Source of the DNA: Nicotiana tabacum
Taxonomy: Eukaryota; Streptophyta; Magnoliopsida; Solanales; Solanaceae
Direction of reading: 5' to 3'
DNA: 64,000 nt
Assembly (NCBI RefSeq): GCF_000715075.1
Contig: NC_134082.1
Coordinates: 56,817,466 to 56,881,465 of the forward strand
Below the pieces are notes generated by a model. That model saw only the letters and a list, made by a program, of their open reading frames with translations, had not been told where the DNA came from and made no database searches. This document shows, one piece after another, positions 23,670 through 34,241 of the stretch. Each line of letters opens with the position of its first letter. Within the stretch, counting starts at the first letter, position 1. The translations under genes were made by a program, and so were the position numbers.

Positions 23670-25293
23670 GTGTTCTCATGCGATACCAAGCACATCGATA
23701 TAAGCTCCCATACTAATAGGAGCATATGCCAAGGAGACCAACAAGAAGCTCAGAAAACCCCAACTAGGGAAGAACGGGAGGTTAGCCTTCACGTTATTTT
23801 TGAAATGCTACAGGCACAACAGCTTCCTATTGCTCAACTGCAAAGTCACCAGAAAACTCCCAGCACGGTAGCACCGGAGACGGCTTCCCTAGCCGAGCAG
23901 GTACCAGAGATATCAAGAAACAACGGGTCAGCAGCCAACCCCGCCATCGTAAAGATGCTCGAGGACCTCACAAAGAGGATCGAGTCGGGCGAGAAGAAGA
24001 TAGAAGCAAACGACAAGAAGGTAGAGACCTACAATTCTAGGGTCGATCAAATTCTGGGCGCACCCCCGATCCTGAAGGGTGTAGATTGAAAGAAGTTCGT
24101 ACAAAAGTCGTTCCCACAGGAAGCGGCTCCAAAACCCATTCCAATGAAGTTCAGAATACCCGAGCTTCCGAAGTACAATGGAACCTCAGACCCTAACGAG
24201 CACGTCACTTCCTACACTTGTGCAGTGAAAGGCAACGACCTAAGGGATGACGAGATCGAGTCCGTCCTGCTAAAGAAGTTTGGGGAAACACTCTCGAAAG
24301 GGGCCATGATATAAAAAGTGTAATTCCTGGTTAGTGTTCTCCTTACCGTTGCTGATTGTGAATGTTTCTTATATGCAGCGAGTCTACCACAGCGAGTACA
24401 CTTGTAGATTAGACAGAGACATGGGATGTATTAGCTTTGAGAAATTGACCAGCTCAAGTCTTCTTTATGTATTGGAATAGTTGTCAGTTCCATTTTTTCT
24501 TATTTAATTGTTCTAGTCATACTTATGGTGATAGTTCTGGTATTACAACCTAGCTCCTAACTCTATAGACTCATTTGCCATGCTGGCAGATTCTTTCATA
24601 AAGGAACATGTCGGTTCCATCAAGGTACCTACAAGGAAATCCAATGTCTTCAAGATCAAGCAAAGGGAGAACAAGATGCTGTGAGCGTTCATATCTCGCA
24701 TTCAAATGGAACGCATGGAACTACCACCAGTCTCCAACGATTGGGTGGTGCAGGCCTTCACTCAAGGTTTGAACGAGCGAAGCTTGGTAGCTTCGAAGCA
24801 GCTAAAGCAGAACGTAGTCAAGTATCCTGCCGTAACTTGGTCGGACGTCCATAACCGATACCAGTCAAAGATCAGGGTCGAAGATGACCAACTAGGAGCC
24901 CCCTCGGGCTCGGTATATCCTAGAAGGATCTCGAAAAAGGATTCGAAGCCGACTAAAGAGAGATACCAACTATACACTGAAGATAGAAAAAATGCCCCGA
25001 GGCGCAACATACCCTGCAATGACTGAAAAATGGATCGAGGCCAGAACCTTCAGGGACTTGTCAACAGAGTTGGATTCGATAGGCATACAGGGCCGATGGA
25101 GGTGCCCCGCTTATCAGAATACAACTTCAACATTGATTTTTCAAACATCGTGTATGCCATCAGTAAAATCAGAGACACCAGGTGGCCAAGTCTCGTGCAA
25201 TTAGATCCTTCACAAAGGGACCGTAACTTAGTGTGTGAATTCCACAACATGCACGGTCATAGGACCGAGGACTACCGGCAACTCCGGGAATAA
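23670..25293 (+). pseudogene. Gag pseudogene of layer 2C
   Basis: Pieces: 23670-24089 (N-terminal, Gln-rich, with a charged coiled-coil-like stretch KRIESGEKKIEANDKKVE); then, after a TGA, the capsid start with FRIPELPKYNGTSDPNEHV up to 24312; a 225-bp insertion; the capsid core at 24540-25026, with MERMELPPVSNDWVVQAFTQ; and a C-terminal piece at 25030-25293 with a partial zinc knuckle CEFHNMHGHRTEDYRQL, where the last ligand position is Tyr. Gag would form the particle shell. At least two in-frame stops and the insertion make this copy non-functional. Confidence 0.88.
24313..24537. mobile_element. Small insertion (about 225 bp) inside gag
   Basis: The gag frame reads GAMI up to 24312 and resumes with the Trp codon at 24538, then YYNLAPNSIDSF. 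The material between is T-rich, shows no gag similarity, has no clear terminal repeats, and contains a splice-acceptor-like TTCTTATATGCAG (24366-24378). It could be a gene fragment or small transposon relic; origin unknown. Confidence 0.6.
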
Positions 25294-26028
25294 GTAGCCC
25301 GACTACTCAACAAAGGTCACCTCCGTGAATTCCTCAGCAACCAGGCCAAAAACCAGTTCCGGGAAAGAGAGGCAACCAAGAAGAATGAAACAAATGAGCC
25401 ACAACATGTAATCCATACGATCTTGGGAGGCATCGATGCTCCACAAGAGCCCATGATCGGATGAACAAAAATATCCATCACTAGAGAAAAGCAAACTCGA
25501 GGTCACATACCCGAGGATGCTCTCACATTCAGCGATGAGGACCTCGAGACCTTGTCTCGGCCTCACAACGACGTACTGGTAATCTATTTCCTTGTAAATA
25601 CATTTCAAATTAAAGGTGTACTTGTGGATCGAGGTAGCTCGACTAATATTATCAGGTCGAGGGTGGTAGAACAGCTCGGACTGCTTGACCAAATCGTGCC
25701 CGCCTCTCGAGTCCTCAATGGATTTAACATGGCGAGCGAAACAACGAAAGGGGAAATCACCCTCCCAGTCAACGTGGCCGGCACAATACTAAATTCCAAA
25801 TTCCATGTCATCGAAAGAGACATGAGATACAACGCCTTGTTCGGGAGGCCGTGGATACACTGCATGAGAGCAGTACTATCCACCCTCCATCAAATGATGA
25901 AATTTCCAACAAAGGATGGGACAAAAACTATCTACGGGGAACAACATGCAGCAAAAGAGATAGTTGTGGTGCACGATATGGCACCGACACCAATACCTCC
26001 GCCACCGAAGGAGCCAAAGGATAAGTAA
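25294..26028 (+). pseudogene. Aspartic protease of layer 2C with upstream gag-protease linker
   Basis: Frame 25552-26028 (158 codons) reads LVDRGSSTNIIRSRVVEQLG, the active-site Asp with Gly-Ser but Arg between them. It continues with the flap and the ILG-like region YNALFGRPWIH, then ends in a Pro-rich tail PTPIPPPPKEP and a stop. The linker 25294-25551 carries stops. It would cleave the polyprotein. No RT frame follows, unlike a full Tat element. Confidence 0.82.
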
Positions 26029-26894
26029 ACAATAACATAGCAATAACAAGCTACATTCTTGGCTATGCCCGAGTAAACAAAACGAAGGACCGTACCGAGT
26101 CCTCACAACAAGCGATTGAATCGTATCGAGGTCCGAAGCACTGTCAGCACTAAGGTATGGTCATCTCCCCTTCTCGGTTACATTTTATACTAACCTGAAC
26201 GCAGGTATCCGATCGAAATAGCTGAAGCACTGTCCAACTCGAAGGCCTTACATTCCAAAAGCATAGGTTGTACTCTTTTCCTTCGACCGAGTTTTTATCC
26301 CTAGAAGGGTTTTACCGGCAAGATTTTTAACGAGGCAACATCTACACACTACCTAAGGAAGTCTCAAAAAGTATTCAAGGCTTCCTTTTCAATCAACCTC
26401 GAATACTGGGGGCATCCCCCCGGAAGATCACCTCCTTGGAAAAGCCAAGAAGTGCTGAACAGGGTCTCGATAGGAAAATAATGTACCGGGCCAAACAATC
26501 GAACGAACCGTGTCTATATAGAATAACCGAGCCCCTAACAACAAAAACATGTATACTTGTACCAAATAATCGAAGAATACTTTCCATCAAAGCATTTTGC
26601 ATTTCAAAAGAGCCCGCTATTTTTGGAAAAATAGATCCATAACCAAAAACGTCCCGAACACTTGGGGACTGGCGTCGATAACTCAAGACCACATGACCTC
26701 CAAGCCGGAAACTCCGAAATCATAATCCCTCAATGAGGCAATACCAAGTTTACAAGTAATGTCTCCAAAGACAAGAAACTCTCGATGACTCGGGGATTGC
26801 CGCCAACCCCATCGACTTATCAAAATCTGAGGACATAAGACCACATGCGGGCAGCCTCGGTCTCGTAAGACCTATATAAGGCAAAAACAATATC

Positions 26895-27015
26895 TGTAAG
26901 ACCTCAAGTAAGTCATGAACCACACTTGTACCAAGTGACCAAAACTATAAGACCTCAAACAAGGCATGAACCATACTTGTACCAAGTAATCAGAACTGTA
27001 AGACCTCAAAGGCAT
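26895..27015 (+). repeat. 51-bp tandem repeat, 2.4 copies
   Basis: Units start at 26895, 26946 and 26997, with core GTAAGACCTCAA and CTTGTACCAAGT. Related GTAAGACC words continue to about 27090. Confidence 0.85.
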
Positions 27016-27440
27016 GTAAAATTTGTAAAACCTTACAAAAGGCATAATCTCGATCTTAAAGTTAAGGCTATATATCGAACTTGTAAGACCCCTAAAAAGG
27101 CATACCTTCGATATAGACGCCGAAACTACTTCACTCGGGGACTGAAATGCTCCGACCAAACACGATCACAATGCTGCACCAACAAAACAGTGCAACTCAA
27201 GGATGCCCGACCGTCGCTATAAAACCACAGGCCTTCAATTACTTCGAATATACTTTGAAAAGAACCGATTCAACAGGCTACTCTCGATATAGGCAAAAGA
27301 GCTTCGACCATGCCAGCTCCAAACCTCTCGAGGTGCTCGATCATCACCATATTATGGCTCACAATCGAGGTTTCTATCAAAGCGTCGAAGTCAGGAAAAC
27401 ACAACTTCAAAAGTCCTTAATGAGGGAAAAATAAAATGCA

Positions 27441-27690
27441 TACTAGAGGTCGTACCGACCCAATGCGTAAAAGCCACTATCGCCAGCCCATACTAAAGGT
27501 TGTACCGACCCAATACGTAATAGCCACTGCTTCCAGCCAGTACTAAAAGTCGTACCAACCCAATGCGTAAGAGCCACTGTCGCCAACCCATATAAAGGTT
27601 GTACCGACCGAACGCATAAGAGCCACTATCGCCATCCCATATAAAAGGTCATTATGACCGAACGTGTAAGAGCCTAAGGCCCAGCTTTAA
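27441..27690 (+). repeat. 50-bp tandem repeat, five copies
   Basis: Units start at 27441, 27491, 27541, 27591 and 27640. The core is GTACCGACCCAATGCGTAA followed by GAGCCACT. A further decayed copy may lie at about 27810-27860. Confidence 0.88.
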
Positions 27691-28082
27691 ATTCAAAAAC
27701 TTGAGGGTCAAATGAGCTCGATTCGAAACACGACTTTGAGACTAAACCCAAAATAGTTAACTAAATATGCCTAAGGGCAAAAGCATAAGAGCTTAAACAC
27801 CGGCTTATACTAAAAGGTCATACCGACTAATGCACGTAAGAGCCTACGGGCCAGCCCAACGAGCCGTAGGGCCGTACTATGAATTTAAGGATTCCTTTAA
27901 GTCTAAGAACAATTCATCCGGCTAACGACTGACAAATATCAAGGCAAAAGGAAATACGTGAAAAACAAAACCACGAGGCTTCCTTTTATACATGTATGCG
28001 AGAGAATACAAGCTTCATTTACAAAGTTATTTGAAAGCACTATGCACAGAATCAGAAAGGGAAAGCCTAATCTACATCCTCC

Positions 28083-28616
28083 TTGGGGACTATGGCCTAT
28101 CAACCTCTTTCTCGCTATCCTCAGCATCGGACAGAAGGGACCTAGCGTCATGTTCATCTGCCTTTGACTGCTTCACCTATTCCGAGAGGTCAAAGCCCCT
28201 AGCATGGATCTCCTCGAGGATTTCCCTTCGAGATTTGTACCAAACCTTTTCCTTGCTCCTGCTCTCACGATCAAGAGCCCTTCTCATTTCAGCTTGAGCA
28301 TCGACAACGTCCTTCAAATAGACTGCCACTTTCTTGTCAGCCTTGGTTCGTCTCATTATAGCTTCGGCCCAGGCATCCACAACTTCGGCCTTTATCTTTA
28401 AAATCTCAGATTCGAGCTTTGTAATCACATCTGTCCAGACCAAGCTATTCTAACGAGCTAAACGAAGTTGAACCTCGAGGGCGGAAGCTTTAGACAAAGC
28501 ACCTTTCTCTTCTATAGTATGAACGTCCGTCTGAGCCTTTAACTCATCACACTCATGTTTGGCTTGGCCAACTTCGTGCCTAAGGCATTCCAGGTCCTCC
28601 GCCTTCTTCTGCAACT
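28083..28616 (-). pseudogene. Antisense ORF remnant of the Tat element (coiled-coil protein)
   Basis: The minus-strand frame from about 28616 reads LQKKAEDLECLRHEVGQAKH and on through KLESEILKIKAEVVDAWAEA and RREILEEIHARGFDLSE to an acidic end SLLSDAEDSEKEVDRP at about 28083, broken by two or three stops. It is rich in Lys, Glu and Ala with coiled-coil spacing. A splice-acceptor-like TTATTTTAG precedes the Leu-Gln-Lys-Lys start. Some Tat elements (for example Grande) carry an antisense gene between pol and the 3' LTR; position and orientation match. Function unknown. Confidence 0.65.
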
Positions 28617-28619
28617 AAA

Positions 28620-30120
28620 ATAAATGAAACATCATCCTCAGGGATAGGAAAAGGAACATGCGCCCCTTCTAGAGGACCCCGATCTTGAGGACCTCTATCG
28701 AAAAGAAAACAAGCTCTACAAACCCACTCATATGGGCTTGGCCTCAAAGTGGTACCCTACCTCGAGGATTTCTGCTATTGTAAGTACGAGCTATTTACCC
28801 AACTCTCCGGCCCCCGAGCTACCTAAGCCAGAGTCAATTTTAAATCAAAAACTACCATTAAAGCCTTAGAGCTATCCTTCGCCTTCGGATCAAGCTAAAC
28901 ACTCTCTTGGTTACCTTTAACCTAGGGGTTATCCGAATCCGAGCGTATCCTCATCTAGGATCTATCTGCAATGCCTTAAGTCTATTTTCACTTTGAGTTC
29001 AAGACAGGTTTCTAGGTCGTCGGGCTTGAGCGAACCCCCACTCGGGGACTACTCTCGGAAACCTAAAGGCTACCTTTATTCTCAGACATCCGAGCAAATC
29101 CCCGCTCGAGGACTATCATAGGGTCTGAATAGCTAAGTTTCGTTCTAAAAGTCCGAAGCCTTACCCTCATTCAACTCGAAGTCGGGGGTCCTGACGACCC
29201 GAGTTTATCAATCCAATCCAGGCTCGGTCCAAGGAACGACAAAGGGTTCCACAAGGAATCGGGTTAATCAATCAAGATCCAGAGAAATACTTACACTCCG
29301 GCTCGGTATTCATACCGGTCGGTAGAATCATTTATTTATATTCTTCAGAAATGCAGATAAAGGGAAATATAGCATAAATTAGAGGCAACTTGAATAAACA
29401 TCTTTTTCATTAATAAACGACGATTACTAAAGCCCATGAAGGGTCTTTACACAAAAATAAAGAAACAAAAGCAACAGCTAAAAGTCTAATCTACTATCGA
29501 GGGTACATCCTCGGGAGCAACACCTTCAATAATCATTTCTTCGGGGCTTCATCTCGGCTTCTTCAATGGCATCATCAAGGAGGAAAATGTTGTAAAAGGA
29601 GGTAGAAGAAGCAGAAAAAGATGTAGAAAAAGTCGTAGCCCACCAAAGAGCAAAAGATTTACCAAGACAAGAAGATCCCGACCCGATAGACGCCTTGGCG
29701 AGCTTCGGCCTTACTTGCACGACTACTTTGAGTCCATTTCTTGGAACATTGTGTCGTGCAAGCTAATACCGATTGTAACACTTCACACCACAGAAAGAAA
29801 AAGGGATAAAGTGCCACACCAGGCCAGAGCATGGAGGTGAGCAGCGGCGTAAAGTCCGAACATCCTCCTGAGCTGGAATAAATCGGCACCCCTATCCCAT
29901 TACCTCGGGCCAACAACAACAACTACAACAACAAATCAGTATAATCTTGCTCGGGGAGGGAAAGCTCTGAAAAGTGGCCATGGCGTAGTTGATGAGGACA
30001 CTGCCATGTAACCTTAAGGCCACAAGCCCCAAACATAGGAAATAACAATGAGTGAAGATGAAGAGAAGAAAGGGCTAAATGGTTGGTTGATGAACATTTG
30101 AATGAATTTTGATTCAAGAA
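28620..30120 (-). mobile_element. Upstream part of the antisense unit and 3' non-coding DNA of layer 2C
   Basis: About 1.5 kb. On the minus strand, downstream of the TATA-like box at 30134-30126, there is a CT-rich leader and a short frame starting MAVSSSTTPWPLFRAFPP (about 30008-29937). I could not build a reliable exon chain from there to 28616. The rest has no domain I recognise. Confidence 0.4.
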
Positions 30121-30125
30121 GGCTT

Positions 30126-30134
30126 CCATTTATA
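30126..30134 (-). promoter_or_regulatory. Putative TATA box for antisense transcription
   Basis: TATAAATGG on the minus strand, about 280 bases inside the 3' LTR edge. A CT-rich leader follows, then the first ATG about 120 bases downstream. It fits a promoter for the antisense ORF at 28616-28083. Inference from sequence only. Confidence 0.45.
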
Positions 30135-30413
30135 GGAAGGGTGGGGGCGTAACCGATGGCACAATCAATGTCTTTGAAAGATGTACCATCAGGTGCAATC
30201 AATGCGCTTTCAGGAATTGGACCGGCGGTGATATTATCACTTTGGACAACATAAATTGGCGGTACATTGAATGATTTTGGAAAGGTGAATTGACGGGACA
30301 CCTCAGTTATCACAAAGGCTTACGTCATGAGTATGACATCTCGCGGTAAGGTCGGGGAGATAGATATCAAAGTTGTTTCTTATCGCTTCACTCTAAGAAA
30401 TACGAGGACTATC

Positions 30414-31127
30414 TGTATACGGTAAAATCAGATGGTCCAATTTTTGGCCGTTATGACGCTTCGTAAGCACGCTAGTCAAAGGCTTGAGGCTACGGTCGAG
30501 ATTTACACCCAAGGGGATACCGACGTCAATAATTATGGGGAAAAAGTGGGAAGTTCCCAAGGCATGCGACTAGAGCTAAAAAAGTCTAGAAGGCTAGCTC
30601 ATACCCGAATCAGGGCATTAAATGGTTGTACCAGCCCCATATCTTTTCAATAAATTCATTTGTACTATGTTGGTATTCCCATGGTATATAAAGGAGATCC
30701 TTGTTATTTCATAAACATCTGTTGCTCAATATTGAATACACAAGCACACTCTCTCTGCTCTCTAACATATTCTCTTGATCTCATTACTCATATTTATTAC
30801 TTATATCATTGAGTTCTATTTATTGTTCTTCATTTATTTCTTAATATTGGCCATAAATAGTCGCCATTGATTCTATTATAACTGTTAATCCACCCTTGAT
30901 AGCTCTAATCCGAGCATCAGACTCGACCCCGAAGCCCCAAATAAGCAAGCTCGAGGCTCCGATTGCCAGCCATTCAGTTTGATTATCATCTTGCTTTCAA
31001 GCTCTTATCTTGTTTCCAAGTATCCTACTTAGCATCTATTGCCTAAACAACTAGCATAAAAATAGATCAAGTATTTTTAGAACCACAAAATCAAATTTAA
31101 TTGTAATTACCATTTTCAAGGTATACA
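30414..31127 (+). mobile_element. 3' LTR of layer 2C (714 bp)
   Basis: Starts TGTATACGGTAAAATC after a weak PPT (TACGAGGACTATC, 30401-30413) and ends GTATACA, followed by the TSD TTGAT at 31128-31132. A TATA box lies at 30685-30693. Confidence 0.88.
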
Positions 31128-31528
31128 TTGATTAAAATCCTATAGTCATGATATCTACAGAGCAACGTAATAGAAACGGTTGATTAATTGATTAGTTGGG
31201 ATCCTCTAGGCATGGTATCTAGATTAAAAAATCATATGATCCCTATAAGCATGATTTCTATTAGTGTACAACACACTAAATGAAATAATATATAAGGCAT
31301 GCTGAACGAAATAGAAAATAGAACACATAGACTCTATAGGCATGTTTTCTACCCTTTTATGCAAGCATTAGAATTCCCCAGCCCCCTTTTTATTAATTTC
31401 CCCATCATTCAGTTTTACAAGTTATTACATACCATATTGAATTATTGCATGCCCAAATACGAATATAGAATAACCCAGTAACATATGAAATATATTATAA
31501 AATATGAGAGCAAAATTGGGTATCAACA

Positions 31529-31962
31529 TAGAATATCAATGGCTTCCCAAACATTGGCACCCTTAAAGCAAGTGGATTCACCAAGTACTTTTTGATGCTT
31601 TCAAAAGCATTTTTACATGACTGATCCTAGTGAAAAGGGACATTCTTTCTCAATAAATGATTGAAAGGCTGATACTGTCTGACCAAATTAGTGAACCTCC
31701 ACATGAGTGCTAAGTTTCCTTGGAGACTGGGAAGTTCCCTCAAGTTCTTTGGCTTGGGCATTTTTTGAATGGCCTCAATATTTGCGAGATCAATTTTGAT
31801 TCCATGATGACGCACAATGAAGCCAAGAAACTTCCCTTAGATAACTCCAAATGCACATTTGAGTGGATTAATCTTCAAGTCAAATTTACTAAACCTTTCA
31901 AATAAAATTTGAAGGTCTTCAAGGTGTAGCACCTATGCTTCGACTTCACAACCAAGTCATCA
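31529..31962 (-). pseudogene. Layer-0 RT, C-terminal part, and start of RNase H
   Basis: From 31962 leftward: DDLVVKSK, a frameshift, then INPLKCAFGVI, GKFLGFIVRHHGIKIDLANI, EAIQKMPKPKNLRELPSLQG and QYQPFNHLLRKNVPFH, the fingers-to-thumb end of a gypsy RT. The start of RNase H (VPMFGKPLIFY) runs to 31529, where the solo LTR begins. The active-site YIDD codons straddle the chromovirus insertion at 31962/51914. Confidence 0.88.
31958..31962. other. Target-site duplication CATCA (left) of layer 1D
   Basis: Pairs with CATTG at 51914-51918. The two copies differ at the last two bases, and each difference is what a CpG transition would give from a common CATCG. Confidence 0.75.
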
Positions 31963-32871
31963 TGTCACGTTCCTAAACCACCCCTGTCGTGATGGCACCT
32001 ATCACAGTACTAGGCAAGCCGATTAGACATTTATAACATAAACAAGTCTTTTTCTTAATTCCTTTACTAATCAAATATTATCACAAATCTTTCGTTTAAA
32101 CATTTCAAAACAAGCAAAAACAAATATGTAAAACTTCAACCACTGCACGATCTCGGTGTCACTAGTCATGAGCCGCAAAAATACAATCTGATACTGTCTT
32201 CTCAATACAAGATGAGTATGAGAAAAACAAATACTTAATAGATAGGAAGGAAAAACGCAAGGCTGGAGATGCCGTGCAACTACCTTTCTAACTCCAGAAT
32301 TCTCTGAATGTAAGGAACAACTCTCACTCGGATGCTCTGGCACTTGGATCTGCACACAAGGTGCAAGGAATAACGTGTGTACGCCAACTCAGTAAGTAAC
32401 AATTATAAATAAATGCTAAGTGCAGTGACAAGCATTCAAAATCATATACATCTCATAACATAGAATCTCAATGGAAATAACAAAGTCAAATTAGTAATTC
32501 AATTTCCGAACATCTCGTAAAAACTCCAGTTTCAATGTAAAGTTGTTTAAAATATTTGTTCAACATTTTTTAATAGGGGCTCAGTATAAAGAGAGTGAAG
32601 ATAGTAATTTCGTAAAACAAGCCCCTCGGGCAAGATATCACCCATATATATATAGAACCTCGGGTAAGCTTCTCAGTCACTCGTGACTTAATGCTCGTCA
32701 ATCATCACTCACACTCAGCACCCCCGCTCAATAGATATCTCATAATAACCGCTATATCGTGCAACCCGATCCATAAATATATAGTCGACTACATTCACTA
32801 GGGTTGTGCAGACTGCGGATAGTCGACTACGTTCACTGGGGTGTATATATACATATATATGTATATACATA

Positions 32872-32906
<35 letters not shown>

Positions 32907-32915
32907 GTGTGTGTG

Positions 32916-32972
<57 letters not shown>

Positions 32973-34241
32973 TTGCGGCGTGCAACCCGATCCATAAATA
33001 TATAATCCTCACCATCCGGTCCTCGGCCTCCCTCAGTCATCAACCTCACAGCCACTCGGGCATTTCAGTGAAAAATCAGGGACTCAGCCTGAACAGTTTT
33101 CATATATTTGAAAGTAGAGTAATGAAACTGAATCAAATAATAAACAGGTAAAAATCATGAATGAGGATATGTTTTCGAATCAAAACAGTGTGAGGATAGT
33201 AGTAAAATAACCCTGAGGGTCCAAACAGTATGGCACAAGGCCCCAAACATGGCATTCAGCCCAAGTTAACAGAATTTATTTCTAAACACATAGATTTCAT
33301 TTAGAGTTTATCAAAATATGCAACTCTACTTTTGCCACGGGACGGACCAAGTAACAATCCCTACAGGTGCACGCCCACATGAGATTCCGTGCTTTCATAC
33401 CGTCAGATCTAGATTTACAATCGTTACTTACCTCGAACCGGATGAAAATTTACTCCGAAATTCCCTTGCCTCTCGACTTGGCCTCAAATCGCACCGAATC
33501 TATCCAAAATCAGAATCATATCATCAATACATGCCAAAGGGACAAAGCCCCCGCGAAAATTATCAAATTAAACTCAAAATCCTAAATTTGCTCAAACCCG
33601 GCACCCGGGCCCACGCCTCGGAATCCAACAAAATTCGCAAAACTAAAAACTTCTTTCACTCCCGAGTCTATACACACCATAATCGTCAATATCGAACCCC
33701 AAATGGCCCCTCAAATCCCCAATTTAAACTCTTCAATTTCAAGCCCTAATCTCCCAATATATCTCAAATTTTCCCACTAATATCATGATTAAATAATGGA
33801 ATAATCGCTATAAACAAAAGATATAAGGCCCAAGTAGCTTATCTCTCTGAAAACACTAGATTCCCTCTTGAAATCAGAGCTTGAAGCTCCAAAAATCGAC
33901 CAAAAATGGTGGAAGAATGACCAAAATTCGCGAAGGGGAGTTTATATACTTTTTGCCCCAGGGATTCCGCACCTGCGATCCCATAAGCGCATCTGCGCTT
34001 CTGCTTCTGCGGAAAAAGTATCCACTTCTGCGGATTTCACTTAACCTTACCAGACCTCGCATCTGCGGTCGCCTTACCGCGCCTGCGACATCACAGATGG
34101 GGTTTACCAAGCCACACCTGCAGTCCTCCACGCACGTTCGCCTCTTTTCTGCTCCTGCGGAGCTCGCAACTGCAGTCCCCAATCTGCAGGTGTGGATATG
34201 ACAGAAGCAGCAACACCAGCTGCAATTTCTCAAGTTCAAAC
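31963..34241 (-). mobile_element. 3' LTR of layer 1D, distal part
   Basis: Plus-strand start TGTCACGTTCC. It matches the other LTR from 49083 in order, and is cut at CAAAC (34237-34241) by layer 2D. It holds a long microsatellite near 32837-32970 absent from the partner. Confidence 0.88.
32837..32970. repeat. (TA)n/(GT)n microsatellite
   Basis: Alternating TATATACA, GTGTGT and a pure TA run of about 44 bases. The matching place in the other LTR (about 49895-49910) has a short TA run only. The frames across it (IYIYIY) are artefacts. Confidence 0.92.

Larger units (their letters stand above)
26029..28080 (+). mobile_element. 3' non-coding region of layer 2C with tandem repeats
   Basis: No plus-strand domain. 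It holds two tandem arrays (26895-27015, period 51; 27441-27690, period 50) and repeated GTAAGACCT words. Short frames here (26436-26642, 26926-27222, 27147-27434) show no domain. Confidence 0.6.
22718..31127 (+). mobile_element. Layer 2C: Tat-lineage element keeping gag-protease only
   Basis: LTRs at 22718-23455 and 30414-31127, PBS at 23459, TSD TTGAT on both sides. Gag (23670-25293) and protease (25552-26028) are readable. After the protease the frame ends and 3' non-coding sequence follows, with no RT, RNase H or integrase. The missing part should be about 3 kb, so either it was deleted or this is a gag-protease-only non-autonomous form. Antisense coding remnants lie before the 3' LTR. 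Confidence 0.88.
21519..31528 (-). mobile_element. Layer 1C: Ogre/Tat-type solo LTR (about 1.6 kb) carrying a nested element
   Basis: Read on the minus strand it starts TGTTGATACCCAATTTTGC (31528) and ends in GGGGCGCGACA (21519), the typical ends of an Ogre-like LTR. Without the nested 22718-31127 element and one TSD copy, about 1.6 kb remains. No second LTR, PBS or pol exists between the borders, so it is a solo LTR left by LTR-LTR recombination. A run of ten G lies at about 21967-21976. Confidence 0.75.

Noticed and set aside
32798..33151. Overlapping frames on both strands rich in IYIYIY
   Set aside because: Artefacts of the TA/GT microsatellite in an LTR.
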